This document shows positions 46,922 through 60,400 of a stretch of 64,000 nt of DNA, piece after piece. Position numbers and translations under genes: made by a program. How positions within the stretch are numbered: position 1 is the stretch's first letter; each line of letters starts with the position of its first letter. A model generated the notes under the pieces. That model was not told the origin of the DNA, ran no database searches, and was given only the letters and a program-made list of their open reading frames with translations. Origin of the DNA: Anthonomus grandis grandis (lineage: Eukaryota > Arthropoda > Insecta > Coleoptera > Curculionidae); contig NC_065567.1 in assembly GCF_022605725.1 (NCBI RefSeq), forward strand, positions 33,583,127 through 33,647,126, read 5' to 3'.

Positions 46922-49566
46922 CCGTGAAATGGGGTGAATTTGATTTCGCGAGGCGACTTTGATCACCATATCAAAGTATTTTACATTTAAATTTCCCGCG
47001 CGTATTAAGTGCCGATTTTTCCGTTCGGTAAAAAATCGTATTCAGTAATGGTGTAGCTAGTGATCCATGTGCATGTTTTTTGTCACTTAAACGTTTTTTT
47101 TGGAGTTTGCGGCTCTCAAACATGTGAGTAATATTTAGACAAAAATATAACCTTCCAAAATTTGACTGCTATTTAAAAATACATGCAAATTGTGGATATG
47201 TGCGTGATATATTTAGTATTCTGAATCTCTTGTATTTTTATAACCTCAAAATGAAGTTTGCGGCGTTGCCGGATTTTGTCAAATTGATCAACTGAATGGG
47301 TTGAAATTGATCAGCAGATTGTAAAGCTTGTATAATTTTAAGGGTATAGTACTACTGGTAATAATAATATTTTTGGTTTTAGAATATTGACATAATGCCG
47401 AGAGTTTATAAGAGAAAAGTTGGGGCACGAAGGTACAAAGACTACGGTCAAGAGTCCATAGAAAAAGCGTTAGAAAAGGTCATAAATGAAGGGTGGAGTT
47501 TACGCAAAGCTGCAAAATGGTTCAAGATTTCTTACGGGACCTTAAATAATAGATACCATGGGCGTCATGTTAAAAGTAACGGCGGGCAAACCGTTTTTAG
47601 CTCCAATGAAGAGCAATCAATTCTTAAATGTGTTGCTATTTGTGGCGAATGGGGGTTTCCTCTTAATTTAACAGATTTAAGGCATATGGCAAAAAACCTG
47701 CTAGATACCCAAGGTCGTTCTGTGCCAAAATTTAAGTTTAAATTTAACTTTAAATGGTATTCCATCGTGCAACGTATATAATTATGATAAAACTAATTTG
47801 CTTGATGACCCTGGGCGCAAAAAACTAATATATGCCCGTGGAGTAAAATACCCTGAACGAGTGTGCAATTTTACTAAATCTGCAACCTCAGTGATGATGT
47901 GTGGTTCTGCAGCAGGAGTTCTTTTGCCACCATATGTAATTTATCGAGCAGAAAAAATGTGGGCGCAGTGGACTGAACAAGGACCAAAATTAGAACCCTG
48001 TTGCATAGATAGATGCTGTGCAGCTGGATCACGATACAACCGAACGTCACATGGGTGGATGGACGCCGAAACTTTTAATGACTGGTTAAAGTCTGCACTT
48101 AAACCAGTTTCTTCCACATGCCAAAGGACAGCAAGGGCGAAAAATTCTAATAGGCGATAACTTAGCCTCACATTTCACAGAAGAAGTTATTAGACTGTGT
48201 GAAGAACATAACATTGGATTTGTATGCCTGCCAAAGAACGTGACACATTTATGTCAGCCGTTGGACGTAGGTTTTCTCAGGCCATTTAAAATGGCCTGGA
48301 GAGAAGTCTTGCTAGAATGGAAAAATACGTATCCGACACATTCATCAATTGACAAAAAGGATTTCCCATATTTGTTGCAAAAAACCTTGGTGACAATGGA
48401 TAGTAAACTATCCAAAGATAAAATACCTCATGCGGTTAAACGAAATCTTATTTCTTCTTTTGAAGCAAGTGGCATAGTCCCTTTAAATCCAAACCGAGTA
48501 TTAGACAAGCTGCCTAAAGAAGTTAGTAAGTTAATCAAGACCAAGCGCAGAACGTGTTGTTAAATTACTTACAACAACAGAGATTTTCAAATGCTCCAAC
48601 AAGACGAAATACGAGTAAGAAGAGAACAAAACTTGATGTTCAGCCAGGGAAAAGTCTGACAGCCCAAAATGATTCCAACAGTTCAGACAGCGACGTTGAA
48701 GAGCCTATAACAAATGATAATTCTGACGATGACATGACCGCCGATGATCTATTTATCCAGTTGCAGGAAAACGAAGAATTTAAATATTTGGAAATGAGTC
48801 AAAGTGAGATCAAATTTGGGACATTTTTATTGGTTAAAGTGTTGGGGGGCATGCAAAAAAGTGTTAGCTATCGTTACATAGCTACAGTTCAAAATTTCAA
48901 TGAAAACGAATTCGAAGTTCTGGGACTAAAATCTGTCGATGGAAGAAAACCGGTTTTTAAACCACAAGAAGGCGACGAGTTTTCCATAGAGTTGGCAGAT
49001 ATAATTGCTATTTAGCCATAACCTGCCGCTGAATGCGTCAAAGGTCAAATCATTTATCAATTCAATATCAAGCAGTAGATATTAAGGAGATGTAAATCCT
49101 TACTACACGCATTACTGCTTCTATCTATTAATTGAAGATTTGTTTCTTTACTTTTTGAATGTCTTTTATAAATTTTTGTATTTTTAAACAAGTGTTTTTA
49201 ATAAAGTATTAAAAAACTGCAATGTTTCTTTTTTATGACTGATCAATTTCACCCCAAAACCTAGATTAAACGGATTGATAAACTTAAGCAGGGGTTAAAT
49301 TGTTCATAATGCATTTTAAGGCATTGCAAGAAGAATACAATTATATGGCACTGATCAAAGTCACCCCCCTTTTGGTATGAAATTGATGACACCTTATTTT
49401 GGCATTTTTTTAAACAACTTTAAATTTAGAGCAGATACGATTGCAAAATCCTTTTACGGCATCTATACACAATCATTTATGATTAATTTTAATATCGATA
49501 CGCAGTTATCAAAAGAGTTACAAGCAAATTTACAAACGAAATGATCAATTTAACCCCGATTCACGG
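46922..49566 (+). mobile_element. Pogo/Tigger-type DNA transposon, 2.6 kb
   Basis: TA on both sides (46920-46921 and 49567-49568) flanks imperfect inverted ends of about 23 bp: left CCGTGAAATGGGGTGAATTT, right inverse CCGTGAATCGGGGTTAAATT. Subterminal copies of the end word (TGATCAATTTCACCCC near 49241, TGATCAAAGTCACCCC near 49352) are present on the right. It encodes a single transposase with three breaks. It splits the satellite-like array. Confidence 0.9.
47395..49015 (+). pseudogene. Pogo-type transposase
   Basis: ATG 47395 (MPRVYKRKVGARRYKDYGQE) opens a Psq-type helix-turn-helix (EKALEKVINEGWSLRKAAKW, about residues 20-55). The second DNA-binding region is mostly deleted near 47745. The DDE_1 core follows in a shifted frame: NVYNYDKTNLLDDPGRKK (first Asp), GDNLASHF (second) and VTHLCQPLDVGF (third, 35 residues on). 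A frameshift near 48110 and another near 48550 separate the pieces. The C-terminus has an acidic Ser/Asp region and a FGTFLLVKVLGGMQKSVSYR-type module seen at the end of insect pogo-like proteins. The family Glu in YDET is Lys here. Confidence 0.9.
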
Positions 49567-52150
49567 TACATATTACCGAAATAAATTAAAAGGAAGATGA
49601 GATGAATTAAATATAAATAGAAATATATGACTAGAAACAAATAGTTTTCTACCACATTTAATTTAATGAATAATTTTTATCAAGAATTAATTTCGAATTA
49701 TACATGAGTTTACTATTTTTTTCTCATTTAAATAGCTTTAAAAAACATACTGGAGCATACAAATTTTAGCGAATAAATAAAGCTACTTTCTGATAATGTT
49801 GAATAAAAGCACATTTTTTAAATATTTTAATAGATCTTCTACGAGTAGTCAATTTTATTAACATTAAAGCTTAATGAATAATTTTACTCAAGAATTAAAC
49901 TAAGAGTTGATTTGTGATAAAACCATTGAGTTGTATATATTTAAAAAATGACAGTGCTTTATCATTAAGTTCCACTTTAACAAAAATTTTATAATTAATA
50001 AGGGTTATAATTAGAATAATATTATAAAGCTTTAACGCAGAATGTAATAAACACAATGCTAATTTAATGAATAAGATTAAATCCAATCCAAAGATTTTGT
50101 GATGATTTGAAATTAAAGCACATTTTTCATAAATAACTCTTTTAAGAAAAATAATTTTATTTAATTTTCACTTTTATTAATATAGAACTTGAGGAATAAT
50201 TTTATTCAAGAATAAGAGCTGAGTTATGAAGAAACTACTTTGTAAATTAAATATTGTAATTGTAAATATTAAAAAAAATACATTAATTTGGCATTAGTCC
50301 AATTTAATAAAAAATCTTGTAACTAATAAGTGTTATATTAAAATATAGCTTTAACAAAATATGCCAATCTAATGAATAAAATCAAGTCCAATTGAAAAAT
50401 TTTGTGATAATGGGAAGATTTAAGTACATATTTTGTGACTAACTCTTATAAGAGAAATAAATAAATAAGAGCAATCACCAATAAAACTTAATGGAATGAT
50501 AATTTTTTCTTAAGAATTAATTTTTAAATATAAATTTAAAATTAACTTTTTCTCATGTCAATAACATACTGGAGCATAGAAGTTCTTAACGAATAAATAA
50601 CAGGATTTTGTGTTAATGTGGAATTAAAGTGCATCGTTTGTAAATAACTGTTTTATTAACATTGAAAAATTAATGAATAATTTTACTCAATAATTAATTA
50701 CGAATTAACAGTTTGAAGTTTTGAAGACCTACTCGAAGTCGTAGTTCTCTCGCGTTAACTTAAAAAAGTACATAATACAGAAGAGTACAAATAATTAAAA
50801 TAAATTTATTAAAATATAATTCGAAACGTTGGCTATAAGAAGTTTTCTTTAATATTTGACCATTTTACCCATAAAACACCACATCTAATTTAATGAATAG
50901 TTCTACTTAAGAATTCATTTTAAATGATAAATGGCTTAACTCTTCTCATTTCAATAATTTATATGTAAATATACTGGGGCATACAAATTTTTAACGAATA
51001 AATAAAAGGATTCTGTGGTAATGTGGAATTTTTATACATCTTTTATGAATAACTCTTTTAAAAGAAATAAATTTTTATAATATTGAATCTTTATGAAAAC
51101 TAAGATTTTATTATGAGTTAGGAGTAATGAAGAAATCACTAAATTGTTGTATTGCTTCAGCATTAAATTCAACTTTAATGAAAAATGTGATGAATACAAT
51201 GCCAATTTTATGAATTAAATCAAATCCAATCCAAGGAATTTGTGATAATGGGGAATAACCCTCATAAAAAAATAATTTGTATCAACACTTAAAACTTAAT
51301 GAATAATTATGTCTCTTTAGAAAACATTTCAAATTGCAAATTATTTTTAACTAAGTTTTTTAAAAATTAACCGTAATTGAGCATGCAAGTTTTTAACGAA
51401 TAAAACAAAGAATAAAAAATATTGTGAAAATGTGCACATCTTTAGTGAATAACTCTAAGAGATAACCTTAAGAGAAATCAATTTTAATAACAATGGAAAT
51501 TAATAAATAATTTTATATAAAAAACAAATCAGTATTCCCTATTTTACTTAATACAATTTTTCTCAGAAATAAAAAACGTACTGGGGCATACACATTGTAA
51601 GGAATACATAAAAAGATTTTGTGATAATATGCAATTTAAAGCACATATTTTATAAATAATTCTTATAAAAGAAATAATTTGTATTTTTAATAAAACTTAA
51701 TGAATAATGTAACAATTAATTAATTACAAATTGTGAGTTTTTTTTTTTAAATCACATTGATTTAGCATTCAAATTCCAATTTAATCAAAAATTCTGGCAT
51801 CAATTATGTAGCTTTAACATAAAATATAATAGATACAATGCCAATCTAATAAATATAAATGAATCAACAATAGAATGTAATGAATAATTTTACTCAGAAT
51901 TAATTACGAATTAAGACTTGAGTACTGAATAAAATTATATAATTAAAAAAATACATTGATTTAACTTTAAATTCACTTTTAAAGAAAAATATTGCAACTT
52001 ATCAGATAACTGAAATATTAATTTAACGAGAAAGATGATAAAAAAGATGAAAACTTTAATGAATAAATTCATTTTAGAGTATTGAAAAATGAGAAAAACT
52101 TGTATTGGTATATTTTAATAAACCCCCTTCAATTTTTTTTATAATTTCTT

Positions 52151-53929
52151 TCTCATTCAAATAATTTTAATGTGAAATTCTTAAGCAATCCAACTGAATT
52201 GAGTTTCTGTTAAGTGAATCATCTGTGGACGTACGACAATCACTTTCAATAAATCATAATCAATTTTATTGTCACGCCTTAGGTTGCCTGAGATGTATCA
52301 TTAATTAACCTGAGGTATTCAATACAATTTTCTTAATAAAGAATCCCTATATGAGTATAATTGAATTATCTCAAAAATTTCAACAAGAAATCATAAGTGT
52401 AGCCTGAAAGCTAATAGAGACCAATATTTTTTTTTTTAATTATAAAGTTATAAATAATGAAGTTGTCATTCACCAGCTGATATATCAACGTTTTCATTTC
52501 ATACAAATATGGAAACTAAATCATCTAAATTAATAAAGCCATAATATACTGCCCCGTAAACATAAAAACAGCAGTTCCTATATCAATGTAAAACGTATAT
52601 GAAATTAATCATAAAACCACATTTTCTACATGCCGAGGAATTTCATTTTGCAATTTGGGTCAAACCGACCAAACAAATTAAAGTAAATTCTGGAATTCGC
52701 GAAAGTAAAAATTTTCATATGAGATGCAAAGAGCAATCAGAGAGCATCAATTTAATTTAAATTAGCACGCAATTTATTTCGCAATTAGAATTATTTTAAT
52801 CGAAATTTTCAAATAAACACGATAATCGGTAATATTGCGTCATTTAATTTAAGCAAATGTATGAATTGATTATTAAAACAGTAACAGGTTATTGTTAAAC
52901 ATGCAACAAATATCTTCAAACGTGCAAAATATCATTATATTGATTATCTAGAACAGCAATTCTAATAAAATTTCACATGTTTTATTTTCAGATTTTAATT
53001 AGAATCTTAATTGCATAACTTGCTATGCGGTATTTAATAATAATTGCGTAAAGAAGTTTTATGAAGTGAAAATTATGATATTAAATAAAATGATTGCAAC
53101 TTGTTTACCAACTAATATTTTTATTACTTTAAAGTGATAGCTTCTAAACTGTTAATTTTATTTGAAAAATTCTTGATGATTTTCATCAAATATAATATAT
53201 GTAAAGGATTTCTGCAAAGTGTTTTAGTTGAAGACAATTTTTTAGAAGCCGCTAAAATGCCTCTATAGAATAAGAATTTAGCTAGAATCAAAGTATTAAT
53301 AAATTGATTGATTAATCGGAAGATCTTATTTGGTGCTTTACCAATAACTCGTTATACTTATTCTCAATGAAGATCATCCTCATGATCACCATGACTAAAG
53401 TTGAACATTAACTGTTTAACTCAATACAGATTGATTAAATCAAAGGGTGACGACCACATAAATCACTGTATTCTTATTATTTATTGCTCCTTTGAGAATT
53501 TTTTTCTTAATCTATTTTTTCGAAATTGCGTTTGCTTTCAAGGTAACCGGATGAGGTAACCAGGACAAAGCAAAAATTATTGTTCTTTATTAAGCCGATC
53601 TCATTAACATTGCACGAAAACGTGGAGAAATTCATACTTTTATTTATTACTTATTGTTGAGTGTCTTATTAAAACATTCTTTTTTCTTGCGGAAATATAC
53701 AAAAATGCCTGTTTAGTAATGATTTGTAACTGAACATTTCATGTGGCTATTATTACAGTATCACATTATAAGGAAAGAAACTGCTATTACAATATTAGTT
53801 TACGTCATTTGAAATTACAGTTATGGCTTGATTTAAAATGACTTAGGCTCTATGTCTGAATGGTGGAGATTATGTGTAAACTGAAGTGCCAGAGAATGAT
53901 ATACATTCGTTAATTGTTTGTACTAAAAG
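52151..53929. other. No feature seen
   Basis: AT-rich sequence without motif-bearing ORFs or evident repeats. No ACE-like exon was found here. Confidence 0.45.
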
Positions 53930-54240
53930 TTTTGAATATTATCAACTCTCGGAGCTTTTCAGTCACCTTTTAAACTTCGTCGGCTGTTATTTTATTAAAG
54001 AGCAACGCTGAGATGTTTCTCTTCTTCACCTCTGACATAATCCATGGAGCATGCCTTTTTTGTTCCACGTAGTCTCTACAATGATAACCAGTAGTTCATA
54101 AGGTCCTCTCTGCTTGGCAACGCTTCACTGATTTTGCTATCTAACGTGACTGTTTGCTGTCTTGATAGACCTGCCGTTTTCTGGGCAGTGTCGGGTCTAA
54201 CGTCTCTGAAGTAGACGGAATTAGCCTTAACATGGTGACC
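53930..54240 (-). mobile_element. Non-LTR linker fragment
   Basis: The minus strand reads DYVEQKRHAPWIMSEVKKRN, then ISALLFNKITADEV and KVTEKL. This resembles the endonuclease-RT linker of an RTE/R2-like LINE (ITADEV-K---KL-NWKAPG-D). An alternative frame with LPSREDLMNYW is also LINE-like, so a frameshift lies within. It is heavily decayed. Confidence 0.45.
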
Positions 54241-54600
54241 CTGTGTTCTCCAATAATTCTGCCAGTGCTTGTTGCCCTTTTTAATTCCTGCATACAGAAG
54301 ACCATCTTTCCTGCGGAGTGTAAGATGCAACCGAAGATACAGATGAGGAGTGGCATTCCTACGGATGTCTCTAGTATCTGCGGCCAATTAGTGGACTACC
54401 TGTACTGTCTAGTATTTGAAAAGCTTATTTATAGGCAAATCAATAATAACTTCACTGATAAAAATATAATATTATCTAAGTTGCAGTGTGGATTTCGTAA
54501 AGGATTTAGTAATGCCACGTCACCGTTCTTAGAACATTGAACAATAAAATTAAAAGCTTCCTTTTTGCTGAAAAATGATAAAGTCCGCAAGTTTAAAAAG
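54232..54600 (+). mobile_element. Non-LTR RT fingers fragment, head-to-head with the preceding one
   Basis: The plus strand reads ILPVLVALFNSCIQKTIFPA, then a broken RPISVLP-like segment, then FEKLIYRQINNNFTDKNIIL and LQCGFRKGFSNATS. These are the RT finger motifs of a jockey/CR1-like element. It overlaps the end of the minus-strand fragment, so the two were joined by rearrangement. Confidence 0.6.
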
Positions 54601-55560
54601 GAAATTTAAATTGTGCCTTTCACAGGCGAGTTAGGTGTCATCCTTATAGGTTATAATTTAAAAAACGACATATTTGTGTCGTAAGTATCTATTGAGTATT
54701 TGATGTCAAAATTAAGCTTTTTCTCTTTATTTTAGGACTATTAATAAAAATGTGTAATGAGTAAAACGCCGCAAAAATAATGTATTAGAATCTAGTGTCC
54801 GATCAATATCCATCAACCAAAGTCAAGAACGCAGCATATGCCGTTTGTCAACAGCCTATTTATAGTCAATTAATGCTTGAAATGTCAGGACCGTTAGCAT
54901 TTTTTGCATCATATGGCAACATGGCCAAAGCGGTTAGTTACGACTGCTAACGAGTTTGACGGTTTGTGTGTTTTTGCGCAAAGCAGTGTTGCCATAGGAG
55001 GAATAGTTAGTGACAAGAGATATTCATTTGACAGATTTAAAATTCATGAAAGATGAAGTTTGGTAATCAAAAAAGCTCAATAGATGGATGCCAAGAATCT
55101 AATGCATTTTAAAAATCTGAAAAATTTGCAATCCCATTTAATGCTTACCTCTTACTATATACCCTACTTTAATAATTTTAAGGTTCATAACCTAATTCCA
55201 GTTATTCAGTTAAGATATTTATGCTGCTTATAAAGTATAGAGTTGGTTAATCAATTATTAACAAGAATTCTTTATATATTCTTTAAGACAATTATTCTGC
55301 AATTACTCGTAAAATCTTGTAATAAGCTCGAAACCAAGCAGACCAGTATTTCAGCTGAAGGTGTTATCACCTTTCTCTTAACGTTTCTGAATGAGTTTAA
55401 TGTTTGAAATTTTAGTAATTGAATTACATTTTTTAAACAATTAATATTGGCAAACATTAATGGAAATAGTAAAATTAATGTGTCACGAGGAACTAATATT
55501 CTTAGCTATGAATATAAAATATATTAAAATCACAGAGAATATGGCCACGTAGGAAGCAGT
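54601..55560. other. No convincing feature
   Basis: A GC-richer patch at 54880-54990 (around GTCAGGACCGTTAGC and GCGCAAAGCAGTGTTGCC) has no ORF. The remainder is AT-rich. Confidence 0.4.
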
Positions 55561-55991
55561 CAATTTAAGGTAAGGCTTCAAAGATCAGGCTGGCCAGTTC
55601 TTTTTTTCTAGAATTCTGATCCGGTTATCTAGTTGACAAAATCTGATCATCAACAATGGTTTCAACAAAGTTGGTTAAAATTTGATCAACAAAGAATCCA
55701 TTGCAACAACTAATAATACATTTCATATAATGAATTTTCCATTCAACATCTTCGAACTCAACAGATTAATCTAGACAGAATTTCAATGGAATGAAAGCTT
55801 AAAGAAATATATATTTTTTGTGTATTTTGATTAGAAGACCAAGCAGGCTGGTTTATTTAATGGATATTTCTGGAATTCTCATCCAGATATTCGGTTAACA
55901 AAATCTGAGCACCATCTTTTTGAAAATATCATGAAATTCATGTTCAGCAAATCTAAAGAGAACGGCGATGGAAAACATAAGTAATGAAATA

Positions 55992-57425
55992 CAGGGTGTT
56001 TCAGAACTATGAGATCAAACTTCTGGGGGTTGTTCAGTGCAACAGTAGAATTCATTTGAGTATAGGAACCCATGTCCGGAAATGTGTCACTACGCCACTA
56101 CGGCCCTAAGACGCGTTTAAAACGCGTTAAAAAGAAAAAATATTAATTACCTAAATAGAGTCTGATGCATTTATTTTTACCTTTTGTATATGATACCATC
56201 ACAACAATTGTTCAAAATGTCTTCCTCCAACCTCATTACACCGATTTAAACGCCGCACATAATTTCGGCGGACTACACTAAAAATTTGATCCTCGTTTTG
56301 AATGATTTCAAATGCTGCTGTTATTCATCCAATTAAGCTTAGCTCCGATTCTACTAGAGTTTCGTAGACTAAAGACTTTACATGTCCCCACAAGAAAAAA
56401 TCGAGCGTCGTTAAATCGGGTGACCTAGGAGGCCAAGAAACTGCTCCACCTCTGGCAATCCAACGGTGCCCAAACCGCTGAGCCAAATACTCGCGTACTT
56501 GTACAGCAAAGTGAGCCGGCGCTCCATCATGCTGAGATCACATTTGCTGTCTAACGTTTAGTGGAACATTTTCAAGGAGTTCTGGGAGAACGCAGATAAA
56601 TAGGTCCTGTTAAACGTTCCGGTAGAAGGTATGGCCCAATTAAATAATCATCAACAATGCCTGCCCATACGTTGACAGACCAACGATTCTGATAATTTCT
56701 TGGAAAAATTGCATAAGGATTTTCTTCGTCCCAAACATGGCTATTCCTACTATTAAAAATACCGTCTCTAGTGAAAGAGGCTTCATCGGTCCACAAAACA
56801 TATCGTAAAAAATTTGGTTGTGCAATGATGTGATCCAGAAGCCATCGACAAAATTGAACTCTAGGATAATAATCGGCTGCAGTCATACCTTGAACTTTTT
56901 GGAAGTGGTAAGGATGGAGTTGTTGCCCGTGTAGTACCCGCCAGACAGAAGCGTTACTCGTATTCATATTCTTAGCGACGTCACGTGTGCTATTTGATAG
57001 TTCATCGGCAACTCGCTGAAACACCTCTTGTTCAAATTCGACCGTTCTTACGGTTCGAGCAACACCAGTATCTTGCATCTTAAACATGCCTGTCTCAGCG
57101 AGCCGCCGATAACCAGCAATAAACTTTTTGTATCCAGAATGCTGTCGTTCGGGATAACGTTCATGATACAACCGCGATGCTGCTCGTGCATTGCAGTTTG
57201 TTGATTCGTATGCCAAATGCATCTCCGCCAATTCTTGATTGGTAAAGTTTTCCATTAGCAATAAATGTTTAAAAAATTGTAAGCTATAAAATGTTTAAAC
57301 ATGACGTTTAATCAAACGTTGATTTTAAACAATTGTTGTTATGGTATCATGTAGAAAAGGTAAAAATTCTTCTGTTGCACTGAACAACCCGCAGAAGTTT
57401 GATCCCATAGTTCTGAAACACCCTG
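55992..57425 (-). mobile_element. Long-TIR mariner-type element, near full length
   Basis: TA (55990-55991) and TA (57426-57427) flank ends CAGGGTGTTTCAGAACTATG and the inverse. The outer 60 bp of both arms match with about four differences. The left arm continues for about 220 bp as in the sister copy at 7121-8047. The right arm has lost roughly 110 bp between GGTAAAAATT and CTTCTGTTGCAC. It encodes one minus-strand transposase. Confidence 0.9.
56240..57255 (-). pseudogene. Tc1/mariner-type transposase, one frameshift and one stop
   Basis: ATG 57255 (MENFTNQELAEMHLAYESTN) starts a DUF4817-like helix-turn-helix. MNTSNASVWRVLHGQQLHPY, YVLWTDEASFTRDGIFNSRN (first Asp) and WSVNVWAGIVDDYLIGPYLL follow. 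The frame shifts near 56590, then continues with SQHDGAPAHFAVQVREYLAQ (second Asp), preceded by a TGA that probably replaced Trp or Arg. Next come RGGAVSWPPRSPDLTTLDFF (third), LWGHVKSLVYETL and a tail ending NEVGG-HFEQ-like. All catalytic residues are visible, so this is the best-preserved mariner coding sequence in the window. Confidence 0.9.
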
Positions 57426-60400
57426 TATATCATATATGGTATAATGACGTTCCTTGAGTTGCCAATAAAATCTGATAATTATCTGATTCAACAACAATTT
57501 CATCTAAATCTCGAAGAAATCTAATCAACAAAATAACCATTGCATTAACTTTTTGAAGGAATTATGTAATTTGTATTCAATTAATATCTCCGTTATCAAT
57601 AGATCTTGAAAGAACGACAATGAATGCGAATTTGATGAAAGGGCAAAGCTGATGGATATTTTTAGAATTCTTATCCAGATATCTAGTTAACAAAACCTGA
57701 TCATTATCTGATTCAACAACGGTTCTCTTTATATTTACGTTAAAAAAAATTAATGTAACCATTACATTAACTTTTTAATAATATCATAAAATTTTCATCT
57801 AAATTCAATAGATCTAGAAGCAATGGTAATGGAGAGCATGACCAATAGGATACATGATTTTGGTATAATGACATTTTGATTAGAAGCTTAACCTGGTTAG
57901 TTCATTTGGTGGATGGCTCTGGAATCGTCAACAAAACCTGATCATTATCTGATTCAAGAACAATTTCATCTGCATATCATCGGAATTTCATCAACAAAGT
58001 GGCAATTGCATAGACTTTTTGAATGTACGATTTGTTTATACTCTGTGATCAACAGATCTAGGAAGAACGACAACAAAAAGCTTAATCAATGGAATATTTG
58101 ATTTGGGCATAATGAGATTTGAATAAGAAAATCAATCCAGTTAGTCCATTCGATGAATATTTCTAAAATTATAAAGAGTATTTGATTGAGTAAAAATTCC
58201 ATCTAAATCTGGTTAAAATTTGATCAATCAGGTAGTCATTGCATTAACTTTTTGAATGTATAATGTATTTTTATTCTACATTTCAGTAATCAGCCGATCC
58301 AAAGGCAACGACAATGAAAATCTTGATCAAAGGAACAATATTTGACATAATTAGAATTTGATAAAAAACCGAAGACCGAATACGGTTAATCAAATCAACC
58401 AAGCCATTGATCATTACATAAAGTGTTTGAGAAACTCATGAAATGTTCATTTAACAACTCTAAACACAATAAATCTTGCGAAAAGAACTTTCGAGGTTTC
58501 CATCCAGATATCTACTTAACAAAATCTGATCACCCTCTGACTCAACAACGATTTCATCTAAACTGGGTTAAAATTTGATCTGCAAAGTGGCCATTGAATT
58601 GACTTTTTGTGAATATTATGAAATTTAGAATTAACCCATTAAATTAAAAAAATTTGGCAAGAACAATAATGGAAAGTATAATTAATGGAATACATGATTG
58701 TGTGATTTTGGTCAGAGCTCCACACTGGTTAGTTGGTTTAATGAATATTTCAGAAGTTGTCAACAAAATCTCATCAGTATTTAATTTAACAACAATTTTA
58801 TCTTTATCTTTTTGAAATTTGATTAAAAATATCGCAATTTGTCGATAATGAAAAGCTTAGTTAATATTTGGTATAATGAGATTTTGACAAGAAGCCCAAT
58901 CTGGTTAGTTCATTTGACGGATGTTTCTTGATCTGTCAAAAAAAATGTGATCATTAAGTAATTCAACGACAATTTCATCTGAATCTGGTTGAAGTTTGAT
59001 CAACAAAGTGGCTATTGCATTGACTTTTTGCAAATATCATAACATTTACATCATATCTGAACCCAATAAATCTTAAAAGAATGGCAATGGATGTAATATA
59101 TGATTTTGGTCTAATCATATTTTAATTAGAAGCCCAATTTCTAATTTCTGGATTTTTTAACAAAATCTGATCAGTATTTGATTCAGCAAAAATTTCTTCT
59201 TAATCTGTAGTTTCTATTCAACATCTTCATAATCAACAAGTCTAGAAAGAATGACAATGGTTAGTTCATTTGATGAATATTTCTAGAATTGTCATTCAAA
59301 TACTCGTTAACGAAATTTGATTACCACTTGATTCAAAAACGATTTAATCTTAATCTGGTTAAAGTTTGTTCAACAAACGCACTGACAATTGTACTTTTTA
59401 AGAACATCATGAAATTTTCTTATTAGTGGAATTCACATTCAGATATTTGCTTAACAAAATTTGATCACCATCTGACTCAACAACAATATTATCCAAATCT
59501 GGTCAAAATTTGATCAACAAAGTGGTTATTACATTAGGTTTTTCACCAGGTTGTATGGCCACTTTCCATTATATTGACTTTTTGAAAATATCACGAAATT
59601 CACATTCAAACATCTTTTAACTCTAAAGAGAACGGCAATTATGACGAAAACAATAATTAATGGAATATATGATTTCGATATAATGTGATTTTAACCAGAA
59701 GTCCAATCTGGTAAGTTTGACTGATTAAACTGATTGAACTTTCAATCTGATTATTATTTGATTTAAAAATGATTTAATCAAAATGTGGTTAAAATGTGAT
59801 CAACAACGCGGCTATTGTATTAAGTTTTTGAGCGTATCATGTAATCTTTATTCATCATATCTGTGATCACCAAATCTAGAAAAAACAACAATGAAAATCT
59901 TGATCAGTGGAATATTCGATATTTGGCGTAATGCGAATTTGGTAAAATCTGAGGATGGTTAGTTCATTTGATTATTATTTTTAAAATTCTCATTCTGATA
60001 TATGATTAATAAAATCTGACTACATGTTTGATCAACAAAGTGGCCATTGCATTGACTTTTTGAGAATATCGTAAAAATTTCATTGAATATTTCTGAAAGC
60101 ATTATTAATGGATTTAATGGAAGATATATGATGTTGCCGGAATTGTAGGAAAAATGTGTTCAGTATTTGATTCAACAATAATTTCATCTAAATGTGCTTG
60201 AAATTTGCTTAAAAATATAGCCATTACAACTTGTTTGTAATTTGTATTTAATATCTTTGTAATTAAGAGCTCTATAAAGGACGATTTGATAAATGGAATA
60301 TACAATATTTGGCATCATGCGAATTTGATAAAAAACCGAAACTGGTTAGTTCATTTAATAGATATTTCTTATCCGGATATCCGGTTAACAAAATCTGATC

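Larger units (their letters stand above)
45650..52150. repeat. AT-rich satellite-like array, roughly 175-330 bp spacing, interrupted by a pogo element
   Basis: Recurring words include AAGAATTAATTACGAATTAA (46157, 46427 and variants at 49679, 50510, 50685, 51890), CTTAATGAATAATTTTACTC, GATTTTGTGATAATG-GGAAT, CAATCCAAGGATTTTGTG and GAGTTATGAAGAAAC. Units are diverged and some are rearranged or inverted. The array fills the first 15% to 40% of the region upstream (minus sense) of the ACE-like last exon. Confidence 0.75.
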
